A stretch of 64,000 nt of DNA, taken from NCBI GenBank assembly GCA_014529385.2, contig CM043942.1, positions 18,057,991 through 18,121,990 on the forward strand, given 5' to 3'. The notes under the pieces were generated by a model. That model was given only the letters and a program-made list of their open reading frames with translations. It ran no database searches and had not been told where the DNA came from. This document shows, piece after piece, positions 50,501-60,194 of this stretch. How positions within the stretch are numbered: position 1 is the stretch's first letter; every line of letters starts with the position of its first letter. Source of the DNA: Adiantum capillus-veneris (taxonomy: Eukaryota > Streptophyta > Polypodiopsida > Polypodiales > Pteridaceae). Made by a program: the position numbers and the translations under genes.

Positions 50501-51259
50501 TTTGTCGGTTGTAGTATAAGTCATACAGAGCAGCGTGGTGTAAAGGTTGACATTATAGGGCGAAATGGATCGACAAAAAGCATTTTACTCAAGATTGTGG
50601 AATCATGGCAAAATTTGAACAGTCTAGTCGACGGTCCTTTGATGCAGATCATGTGGTGGTGGAACTCACTTACTTCAGCACGCTACAAGAGATTTTGAGG
50701 ATCGATTATAGAGGATTTTTTGTCGACTTGTTCGACGTGCAATGGTTCAAGATAATCATGGAGGGACGCAACGCTACTGTGCATAGAGGAGAGTCTGGTT
50801 TCCTTGAGGTGGATTCAACTAAGAAATGGACTGACCTAAGAGACATTTTTGTACTACTCGAGCATTGTGAACAAGTAAGTATGTAAATAGTTAGCATCCA
50901 ATTTTAGAAGTTATGTGCTTGGAAGCTCTTATGTAAGTTATGTGGCTCTAGCAGGTGACATTTCATCCTACAAAGTCTGCATCAAACTGGTGGTACGTCA
51001 TAGAGGTAGCCCCTGGTAGTGCACAGACGTATGAGGGCTACCATGTGCCAATCACAGCAGCATCAATGGAGGAGATCAAAGAAGATGCTCATTCAGAAGC
51101 CGTTGAGGTGGTGCCAAACGAGCATCAAGTTGCTACTTTCTATGGGGTGCATGCAGAGGATCTACAAAATGAAACGGAGGACATCTGTCTAAACGAAGAG
51201 CTCTATATAGATATAGGAAGTTATGATGAGCTATGCGAGGATGAGAGAGAGATCTCTTA
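47543..51259 (+). pseudogene. tnpD-like: CACTA tnp2-type transposase (TNPD-like), spliced
   Basis: Exon 1 (47543-48075) starts with a Cys/His-rich segment (CPCNQCKHAVRRTRHVSLQH) and ends MPLYDGARVSRLKALLVLLN, MQAKFGWSDTSVTALF. After an intron to 48174 comes RLLKEHIFPADNVMPDSREE and HACPNDCILFR...KCPKCDS. Shifts at about 48360 and 48615 lead to INYNIPPWLTTKKGHLWLSL, the Transposase_21 core. After an intron before 48996, NHLLNPMHKFKNVCNLLWDH and LPKAPWTFTGAQEHK are followed at 49677 by the DUF4218 block (FILPVAIEGCLS, HLLVHIVDEVEIAGTVHSRW). The DUF4216-like block is VDLFDVQWFKI, SASNWWYVIEV (intron about 50874-50955), ending 51259. Broken by several shifts and stops. It cuts and pastes CACTA elements. 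Confidence 0.9.
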
Positions 51260-51491
51260 AAGCCACAAATATTGTATTTGAACAATTTTGCTCCGTTTTA
51301 TAATATATATTGTATTCACATGGCTTTTTGTCCATTCCTGTCTATATGTGTCATTGCGTCATTGTACTTAATGGTCTTTGCATCCACGCCAAGTACGTGT
51401 GCTCTAGGTATGTTCTCACAAGTAGGGACAATGAGCACTACGCTCCAAGTGCGATGGAGACTGAAGCTCCAGTCACAAAGGAAGTGATTTG

Positions 51492-51640
51492 TCTCTGCTC
51501 ATAGATGATGCTCGTCCCACTACTAGATCTAGTTGATCGTGTGAAAGAGACGCTAAGAAGCACTACTACTACTTCTTAGCGTCTCTTTCACCCGATCAAC
51601 TAGATCTAGTGGTGGGCCAAGCAGCATCTATGAGCAGAGA
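51492..51640. repeat. 149-bp inverted repeat (69-bp arms, 11-base loop)
   Basis: The left arm 51492-51560 and right arm 51572-51640 are reverse complements with five mismatches. The loop is CACTACTACTA. It starts TCTCTGCTCATAGATG, lies 232 bp after the transposase stop and 270 bp before the TNPA-like ATG. RNA from either strand would fold into one long hairpin. Confidence 0.95.
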
Positions 51641-51756
51641 TGGATCACCTTCGCGATTGCAGCTTTAGTCTCCATTGCACCCAGAGTGCAGTTCTTTTAC
51701 AAATTCACAAGAACTTCAACAAAATCTCTCTACACGGGAATCCCTCCCCCTTTATG

Positions 51757-51760
<4 letters not shown>

Positions 51761-51845
<85 letters not shown>
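51761..51845. repeat. (TC)n tract upstream of the TNPA-like gene
   Basis: About 85 bp of perfect TC lie 67 bp before the ATG of the second CACTA gene, in the 5' leader position. Confidence 0.9.
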
Positions 51846-51847
<2 letters not shown>

Positions 51848-51911
51848 TGTCCATGTTTTCTTCTCCATTCCTTCAATATTAAGATTAAATTTTCGTGTGT
51901 TTAATGCAAGT

Positions 51912-53216
51912 ATGGATGATGATGAGTTTCTTTCTTCTTTGTCACCTCAACAGAGACAGTGGTATGAGGATTGTCATTGCTCTGGAGCACCACCACGTGT
52001 TCCTACTCCTTTAGCGTCTCCCTCTATTTCGGAGCATTCAGCACGCTCCAAAGCTTCGTTGTCGATGAGACGATCTTCACACTCGTCTAGGCACCGACGC
52101 TCTAGTGGTGGCGGCGGCAGTTGTTGTGGGGGGTGACGCCACCGATGCCTTGTGTTCAACGAGGCTCTTTACCCTCCCCTTCTTTGCCCGCCCCCACACC
52201 AACCACGGCATCACCATCTACGCCAGGTTTTGCACAGTTGACGGTCATTCCTAGTAGCTACACACCACTATCTACTCCTCCGAGAGTCACCCCAGTCGAC
52301 ACTCCTCGCTTTGGGGCCCAGACTCCAGTGGAGATACCTGGCGTCCGTACCCCCATCAACATGCTACTAGAGACCCCTGCCACGACACTTAGGTTCACGC
52401 GTCACCGACGAGAGGTCTTGCCTTACTCCATCGACTTCAGCAGTAGAATCATCTTGGATGATGAAGAGAAGAAGGTAATCTCGTGCATGCGCGGTCTTTG
52501 CTCTCAGGTGTTTAGACACTACATACTAAACACCTGGAGTGAAGTACTAAGTGATTTAAAAGACAGAGTCATTAGCATGTTGCATGACGAGTTTCCCGTT
52601 TCAACACGGGATGACCACTTCAATGAACACCTGATGAAGATTCGAATGCACAAATACTACAAGCACAAGCGTTCTAAATTGCAAAAAGAAATAAATCATG
52701 GGTGGAGCAGACCAGATTGGCTGGCCAAAGAAGATTAGAAGAATGCGAAGAAAGCAGCGCGCGGGAATCCTGACAAGTGGAAGCAACAAAAGGAGGCAGC
52801 CAAAGCGCGAGTAGAGACAACGAGCTCGCACCATGTGGGGAGCGGCGGGTGGGCATCATTTGAGGCCTATTTTGTAAGTGTTTTCGCATTGCTCTTTAGA
52901 TTTGATAGTTTAGGGTTTAGGGGTTTTTAAATTCTAACATAATGGATTCTTTGTATGTTTTGACAGTGGTCAATGACAGGAGTGCGAGTACACAGGCAAG
53001 AAGGGCTTAAACGCCCTGATGGACATTCTGAGTTCTCGCGACGGCATGGTTATTATTAGGGTTTACTCTTTTCTATTTGTTGTATTGTTTTGCAAATTAT
53101 ATGTTTATACTTACAGAAAGCTGTCTTATTGTGTTTTTTTTTTTAGAATCCGACAGATACGCCGCTTGGATGCAATGAGATGTCTGATTATACAACGTCA
53201 ATCTAGTCGTAGCTAG
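51912..53216 (+). pseudogene. Second CACTA gene, TNPA-like (Transposase_24-type)
   Basis: It starts MDDDEFLSSLSPQQRQWYED, followed by a Ser/Arg/Gly-rich segment that stops at 52134. A GGTGA there could be a donor, or a shift leads to the Pro/Ser/Thr-rich frame 52121-52738. The conserved part is LPYSIDFSSRIILDDEEKK, FRHYILNTWSEVLSDLKD, HKYYKHKRSKLQKEINHG and WSRPDWLAKED, then past a TAG KAARGNPDKWKQQKEAAKAR. This matches plant proteins that accompany CACTA transposases and bind subterminal repeats. A further exon (WSMTGVRVHRQEG) follows an intron ending near 52966. Broken by a stop and shifts. Confidence 0.8.
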
Positions 53217-53589
53217 ATAGAATTAGTTTCCTTTTGTCATAGCATATGTATCATGAGATGACGTGTATACGTCTTTTTGTAATCATTGGAAAACCATTTA
53301 TATTTTCTCAATAATGACAATGGTGTTGTAACTATTACATTTGCAGAGTTTAACAATCAAGTGGTTTTGCCTGTGATGTCTACAATTGTCATTAATTTAC
53401 TTTTGTCAGTTTTGTATCTTTATTCTGCAAACAATACTATGGATGATGGAGTTAATGCTTATGTTGTCTTGTGGCTGACTACTTTGAGTCTATATCTAAG
53501 CTTGCACTTTCTTTCAAAGGTGAATTTGGGCTTATCTTGGATTCATTTAGGTTTACTCTATTATTGAAACATTCAATATGATTGATGCC

Positions 53590-53850
53590 CTGCCACCAAA
53601 AAATTTTACTCTTGGCGTTGCTATATAAGGCTCTGCAGCATCGCTATGAATATCACTACAGATAGCCTGTAAGCATCACTATGGTCGTCGCTATATGCAT
53701 CGCTATATAGCGATGCCTATAGTGACGCTCATAGCGACGTTCCTGTATTGACGTTGTTAGCGATGGTCTTAGTGACGCCATGGAGTATAAAAACCCAATG
53801 TATTTTTGTCTCACTAACAGCATCACAAGTGCACACAACCTCTTGTAGTG
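53590..53850 (+). repeat. CACTA right subterminal repeats and TIR
   Basis: Between 53610 and 53780 the words GCATCGCTAT, GCGTTGCTATATA, ATAGCGATGCC, AGTGACGCTCATAGCGACG and TTAGCGATGG recur in direct and inverted orientation, at least eight times. The terminal TCTTGTAGTG is followed by AAG. Confidence 0.85.
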
Positions 53851-53853
53851 AAG

Positions 53854-54450
53854 TTGTAATCAATCTTTCTCCTTGTCTAGTAATCAGAATTCGATTTTGA
53901 ATAGCACATTGTGTTCCTTGTCTCTTGCTCTTTAATCTAAGTGTAATCATCCTCAATTTTTTTGTGGTTTGCGACGTCTTGTCTGTGAGCTAAATGCGCT
54001 GATTTGAGGTCTTAAATGGTTGTTTTTTTATGTTTTGATCTTGGAAGAGTGTAGGCTAAGCTTGAAGGGAACCTTTCTGTGTAGTTCTGTTTCAGCTTTC
54101 TATACATTTTTTGGGATGGATCGTGATTTATGTACCTTCTTAGATGATTGCAAAACTTGGTATGAATATGCCCTTAGGTGTTGTAACACTTCTCCTTAAG
54201 TTTCATGCATTCCAAATTCATTTGGATGCCAAAAAGGCGTGATGACCTAGAGCGGTGAGATTGGACATAGGCTGATGTTTTGACTAGGAAGTGGTTGATT
54301 TGCTATTGTAGGTGTATGAACATCTCTTTAGATTCACTTCTTTGAGATTGATGATCTCATTGAGTCTCCATGTCCCATCCCGAGCGTATTAGCATTATGT
54401 TAGTACCAAATAGCTATGATGTAGACGTCCGTCACGGCGACCCACTAACA
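53854..54450 (+). repeat. Right part of a gypsy-like 5' LTR (interrupted by CACTA)
   Basis: The stretch ends CCCACTAACA, with a CA end one base before a primer-binding site. It is noncoding. Its left continuation lies before 44401. The total LTR length is unknown because no partner LTR is in the window. Confidence 0.6.
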
Positions 54451-54451
54451 T

Positions 54452-54469
54452 TGGCACCATTGCCGAGGA
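54452..54469 (+). promoter_or_regulatory. Primer-binding site, Asp-tRNA type
   Basis: TGGCACCATTGCCGAGGA resembles TGGCGCCGTTGCCGGGGA, the site of Athila/Tat-type gypsy elements primed by Asp tRNA; three transitions are seen. It directly follows the LTR end. Confidence 0.75.
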
Positions 54470-56452
54470 AATCAATCCTTAGGTGGTGACTAACCTACGA
54501 AAAATACTTTCTAGAGATTTTGACACCCATTTTGTTTACACTTAGACAGTAAAGCAACTAGACATAGGTTTAGTTCTTAGTAGAGACTGGAGTCAAGGAC
54601 CATCCGTGCTACTCCTTATGAGCAAAGAAAGCTGTGAGTGAAGTACAAAAAATTATTTCGTTCTTTGATTTTCTCGTGCTTGAAAGGACTGTTTCATCAT
54701 ACATTTTGTTGTCATTCTGCATTGTTAAACCTAATTACGTTTGTGGATACATTTCAGTTTATCGGAGTAGGTTAAGTAACAATTTCCACCATCAATTAGG
54801 GCCAAAAGGATCAGGGTACAAACTAGCCAAAACCTTATTTTGGTACCAAAGACCATAACTCTGAAAAGTTGCAAAATTGATGGTCAAAGCTTCAAAGTTG
54901 AACTAAACTCAACAAAACCTGGCACAAAGGGATATACAAGCTTACAAGAGACAAACTGAGCAGTTTTTTCCTAGATTTCTTACCCAACATGGGTCACGAT
55001 CCATGTACCTTTTAGGCCAATTGACTAAAAACTATCCCAAAATCTTGAGTTTGGCCAAGGTTGCTAAAAGAACATCCAAATCAAGAAATTGGGCTAAGCT
55101 GTACAAAATTGGAAAATTGAGAAAATTTGGGAAAACTGAAGTTTAAGTTGTCCAAATTCAAAAAGGGGTAAGAATTGGGTTCAACTAAAGGCAAGAAACC
55201 AGCGGGACAAAATTCATGACCAGATGCTACCAGACATGGATCACGATCCATGTACCAGGGTGACATTTGGACATGGTAAGTGACCAATACACTCTTGAGA
55301 ACAAGGGAACAACTTTTCCAAAAGGGTCCACAACAAAAAGTGCAAAAGCTTGATCAAAACAGTTGATTAAAAAAAAAAAAACCACAAAGCAGACACAAAA
55401 TCTTGCTTTTGGCTGGGAAAAGGTGGGTTAAATCGCAAATGATTTGGGAAAAGTATCACGATAACCAATATCTCAAATTCACCAAATCTCATGTCAAAAT
55501 GATGTCAAACATGAATCGCGATCCATGTACCCCATAGGGATTTCGAGCTGGTATTTGACAAGTGGACAAGTGGTAACATTTGAACAAGATTTCCCAAAAC
55601 AATTACTGTCAAAAAAGTTCAAAAAGTGGATCAAAAGGGCAAAAAATAGCTCAAGGTAAAAACCACTGGAACACACTGGAGGATTGACTTTTGGTTGGCC
55701 TAAAGAAGTCCAAATCCTACAAAAATCATAAAGCTAACATCAAGGAACCATAGGAAAGTTATGTGCCAAGTTTCAGTCCAATCTGACAACTAGGTACATG
55801 GATTGCAATCCATGTTCCTCTGACAGAGATTGATACCCAACATGCACCATAGCTAAGGCACATCACAAGGACACTAGTGATCATTTCAAAACTGAATTTG
55901 GATATCAAAAACCAAGGTAAAAGCACATAACTATCAAGCATTTTGAGCAAGTGCCAAAACGGACCTAATTTTCAATCCAAAAATCCATTTTTCAATAATT
56001 CTGGTGCCAAATGACCTACTAATCATGTTGATTTTATTGGTACCAAGAAAAGTCAGTTTGGCCTCCCAACATAGAGCGTGTTTATGTTCCTCTAAGTCAG
56101 AATAAGAGTAGAATTTCACCAAAGAGAGAGATAATCTCCAAGACCCTGATGGTCTTTTCAAAATTGAAAATGGACCTGAATTGTTGATGTTGTGAGAAAA
56201 ATTGTGAAGTTACTGAAAGTATCTGATAAAATTTTGTCGATTGAAGGATTGAACTAACAAGAGTGCTCATATCCATCAAGCATTTTTTGACAGGTTGCAA
56301 GTGCTAGAGAATACGACCCAACAAGTAAGACCAAATCAAGGAATTCAAGTTAGCCAATGAGGTGACAAGGTTTGGATTTTTAAAGATCATTTCTTCATGC
56401 ATTTTTTATCAAGAAGATTGTACCAGAATAGGAATCCCAATGTCATAGGCAA
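54470..56452 (+). other. Long noncoding retroelement leader with repeated palindromes
   Basis: No coding frame is supported over about 2 kb between the primer site and the first ORF. Near-palindromes with the core ATGGATCACGATCCATGT lie at 54987-55006, 55234-55253, 55509-55528 and 55796-55815 (the last is a perfect palindrome), spaced 247, 275 and 287 bp. Sequences around them are loosely similar (TGACCAA, GGACAAGTGG, CTTGAGAACAAGG), so this is a decayed tandem array of about 270 bp. Confidence 0.6.
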
Positions 56453-57562
56453 GTGAGCAACCACTCACCTAAAGGTAGTGTGAATCAAAAACCATTGCAT
56501 CCTCTAGAAGCCATTATAGAGGAAAGTTTCTCTAAAACCTCATCAAAAAGATCATATACCATAATGACTGAGAAACTCGACAAGGTGAACCCTAAGGAAG
56601 AAACTTCTACGGGGGCAGGTCCTTCTCGACCTACATCTGACGTAAAATTATTGTATCTAAAATTTCAATTCAAGAATGAGCTTAAAGCCAAAATATATAA
56701 GGGTGGAATGGATCGCTACTGTGTTAAGTTGGAAAACAAGCCAAGCAAATTCAAGGACCTTGTAGATGTGAACTATAATGGAGACATATAATTTGAGTGG
56801 GAGGGAATGATGTATCTGGTTGTTCACAACCCCTTTATTGTGGACAAATGAGAATTGAATGGCACCAAGGGCAAGGTAGATGAAGAGTTAGTAGATGAAC
56901 CACCCAAGATGGAGAAGCAAAACGTTGTGCTTAGGCTCACTAACGAGATGGAGTGGCTTAATATAGACAACACTTATGTGGGGCTACATAAATTCAATCA
57001 TGGAGAATAGACACTCTATTATAGATGCGATGAACCCCGCATCAAGGAGCTGACTGTCCACAAGAGACTATATGTTTTTATATACGCAAAGGGGAGAAGT
57101 ATCCAAGTGGTCATAATGGATAAGCATGGCCAAAAAAACTCTCCTATGGACCGTAAGGAGCTAGAGAAATATACATACTTTGGTGGACCACTCCACCAAT
57201 ACTATGTAGATCCTAAGAAAGTTAAACCTATGACTACTCAAACGAGACCAAAAACTAGGCATGTAAGTCCAGTAAGAACCTGAGTGGAAGACTTATTTGG
57301 GCACCAAAGATTCTTAAACACAGGGCCCATGGGATCAATGGGGTCTAGGGTTTCTTTGAATACACACAGGGGCAATGTAGAACCTAATTTGGCTTACACA
57401 ACTAGAATCCCTCCGACTATTACACACAATCGAACAAAACAACCTGATGAATGTATGGCAGAAGGGACACCAAATTTAGTGCCAAGGGGAGAATACAAAC
57501 CTAGAGAGACCATGTCAGGAGGACTAGGGATGGTTAGGAAGGTTGCAGAGTCTAGACGCTGA
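56453..57562 (+). pseudogene. Retroelement ORF, probably gag-like, no pol
   Basis: The frame starts MSNHSPKGSVNQKPLHPLEA and contains MTEKLDKVNPKEETSTGAGP and YLKFQFKNELKAKIYKGGMD. Past a stop at 56789 it continues through VLRLTNEMEWLNIDNTYVGL, another stop, then TLYYRCDEPRIKELTVHKRL and a Met/Gly/Arg-rich end (57284-57562). There is no RT, protease or zinc knuckle. Its position after an LTR, primer site and long leader suggests the only ORF of a non-autonomous (LARD-like) gypsy relative. A domain family was not recognised. Confidence 0.45.
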
Positions 57563-57732
57563 AGCGGTCCGGGGCGGGCAACAAGAAGAGCAACCTCTAG
57601 ACACCCTTCAAGGCTCCTGTGCTGCTCAATTGGGTTGGGGTTGGAAAAAACAACAACACACACACAAACCCGCAACCTAACCCTACACAAATTTGGGGCA
57701 CCACCTAGTTTTGGATGCGAACTAGGACGCGT

Positions 57733-57733
<1 letters not shown>

Positions 57734-57799
<66 letters not shown>
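57734..57799. repeat. (GA)n tract
   Basis: About 66 bp of perfect GA between the preceding element and the gypsy LTR region; the 151-residue minus ORF through it is an artefact. Confidence 0.9.
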
Positions 57800-57802
<3 letters not shown>

Positions 57803-60173
57803 TCCTCGGGCTGCTTTGAAACGTATCGGCAATGATCAAGCAAACACAATTATATATGTAAGAAAGAGAGAGAAGGGGGAGGGGGTGTTTGTTGCACTAA
57901 TACCTTTTTACAAATCTGTCATGACCAATCAAAGTGATATTAGTATTTGTTCAACATAGCTTGAGTAAATTACACCACAGCACATCACAAGAAAAGCCAC
58001 CCCACTCACTGTCTTAAGGCCAGGGGAGTCCTCTCCACCCTGCCGCCCTCTTACAGTATGTGGGATTTATGGCTAAATTGATGAAAACACTAGAGACAAG
58101 CTATCAAGAACTTAACAAAAAAAACACCAAGACACTTACACATCATTGTTGTCCATTACTTCACGTGGGAAGAGAGACAAAGTATCCAAGCTTAGTCCAA
58201 ATCCACCCTCCTTGATTCAGCAAATGTTGGGCTTACACTAGTAGGAGAAATGATAGATTTCCTACTCTCAATTGAGTGATCACTCTCTCTCTTACAATGG
58301 CATAGAGTTCCCTTGCTAATCTCCTATTACAACACATGCACATGCATAAGACAATGAGCTTCCACTCAAGAGCTCCTTCTAGAGAGGTTGAGCTTGGCTT
58401 CTCAAGCTATAGCATAGTGCTCTTGCTTATGGCTCCCCCTTTTTGTGCTAGCTACACCCTCCTTTTATAGCAATTTTGAAGGCTAGGGTTACTCCTCTAA
58501 CCATGGTTGGGTTAGATTTTCAGCAATTTATCTAATTTCTTTTGCTTGGAATTATCAAGAAGTTGGTGGGGAAAGAGAGAGGAGAGAAATGGAGGTGATA
58601 GGACTTTTCATAGTGGGTTAGTGTTAGTAGAGTTAGTATTAATTTACAAATGGAATTGGATATTTACAATGGGAGTATCCATGTAGGATACAAATAAGGA
58701 AGAAAAACTCTTAAGAGGTAAGAAAAGGTGGATTTCTTACAAGGTTGATGCTCCAAGTGTCTTGAGTAGGGCCAATTTTGACGCTTGTTGACGGTCCACT
58801 AGCTTTGACGGTACATTTTTTCTCCACTCTTGACCTTCCTTGAGAGACAAGGTAATTGAAGCTGAGTAATCAACCACCATGATGCTGTCTTTTAAGAGAA
58901 GAGGCTGAATTTTGTGGTTTTTTTGATAGATATGGGTAAATTGGAGGAGGAAAAATGAAACTAGGTGGTCAATTTTGGAATGGAATTGTGTGTGGGAGGT
59001 ATGAGTTCACCATGGTTTCTCTTATTCTTCAAGGTTGAGGAGAAGGTGAGTAGGGTGCAGAGAGGAGGGGTGAGAGAGTGGAGAAGTGTGTGTGAAAGAG
59101 GAAAATGATAAAGTGGAAGAGAGAGTGTGGCTGCATAACATGGGAAAATTGGGGTCCACTAATAAAATCATAGCTCACAGCTCGTAGCTCAAAAAAATAT
59201 GAAAAAATTTGAGGCAAAATTTCAGCCCACGAGCTACAACTTTTGTTTGTATCACCTTTTCAAATTCGGAGAGCAAGTCAACTTTAAAAATTCAGCAAAA
59301 CCGACCGTTTTTTTCCACTGCACAAGGTCCTTGTGGGGTCCTTCTTTGGATGATTCTTTTGAATACCTCCAAGAGTGGGCTCTCCATAGTGCATGTATGC
59401 ATGCCACCTACCCTTGACCTTATTTGGTAGGTCTATAATTGAAGATATTGTTGAGATCATGATATAAGTGAATAGTACAACTAAGAAAATCAAATATTGA
59501 GGGGTCTAAAAAATATGTACATGTCAAATATAAATAATATAGGTGGAAAAATATAAAGGGGTCAAAATAAATCTCTCTCATTATAAGTCTACCATAAAAA
59601 GATGAATATTTTTGGTGGTCTAATTTATGAGAGTAATAGAGAATATATGTAGGAAGGAAAAAATCACAATAGTGAAAAAAATATACACATAAATAAAACT
59701 AGTTTTTTTGGATTTTTTTTGGGATGGAGTTACACCAAAAATAAGAGAAGCTTGCATGAAATTCTTTTTATATGGAATAAAGAGTATGCAAAATGATAAG
59801 AAAAAATATGGTAATGGTGAGTCAATGTACATAGCATAAATAACACACACCTAGGTAGAAATATTTAAATAAATACCAAAATAATTATGAAAAAATCTTT
59901 TATTTAGGCCCTATATACAAAGAAATATTTACATACGCATGAGCCATAATATACTTATATTTTTTATTTTTTTTATTTGGTTGAACTAGCCCAATGACTA
60001 GCTAATTGAGGTTTTTTTATTTCAATAAGGAAATATGGGAAAAGTCCCCTAACTCACACGCACCTATATACAGTGAAAGGGTGAGGGTAACCACAGTGTT
60101 TGAGTGATTTGATAGGGGGGGGATAACTCACTATGGCAATCACAGAGAGCCGAAAAACGGCTATCATTAGCCA
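57800..60173 (-). repeat. Probable 3' LTR of the Tat-type gypsy
   Basis: It is noncoding and follows pol and a polypurine tract on the minus strand. The LTR would begin TGGCTAATGATAGCC at 60173, followed by AGCCGTTTTTCGGCT, a perfect 5-bp hairpin. The distal end (CA on minus) could not be fixed: several TG words occur near 57880-57920 and the partner LTR is outside the window. The left part of the interval may therefore not belong to it. Confidence 0.55.
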
Positions 60174-60182
60174 TCCCCCAGG
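60174..60182 (-). promoter_or_regulatory. Polypurine tract of the Tat-type gypsy
   Basis: The minus strand reads CCTGGGGGA immediately before TGGCTAATG. This is the expected second-strand primer position between the pol stop (60195) and the 3' LTR. Confidence 0.65.
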
Positions 60183-60194
60183 ATGATGGTATAT

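Larger units (their letters stand above)
44404..53850 (+). mobile_element. CACTA (En/Spm) DNA transposon, full length, 9447 bp
   Basis: The termini are CACTACAAGA (44404-44413) and TCTTGTAGTG (53841-53850), perfect 10-bp inverted repeats with AAG duplicated on both sides. Inside are two plus-strand genes in the usual order, a tnp2-type transposase (47543-51259) and a TNPA-like gene (51912-53216), and clustered subterminal repeats at both ends. Microsatellites, a TTAA-flanked element and a 149-bp hairpin are nested. Coding regions contain a few shifts and stops, so this copy is probably not autonomous now. The well-kept ends and target sites indicate a relatively recent insertion. Confidence 0.95.
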
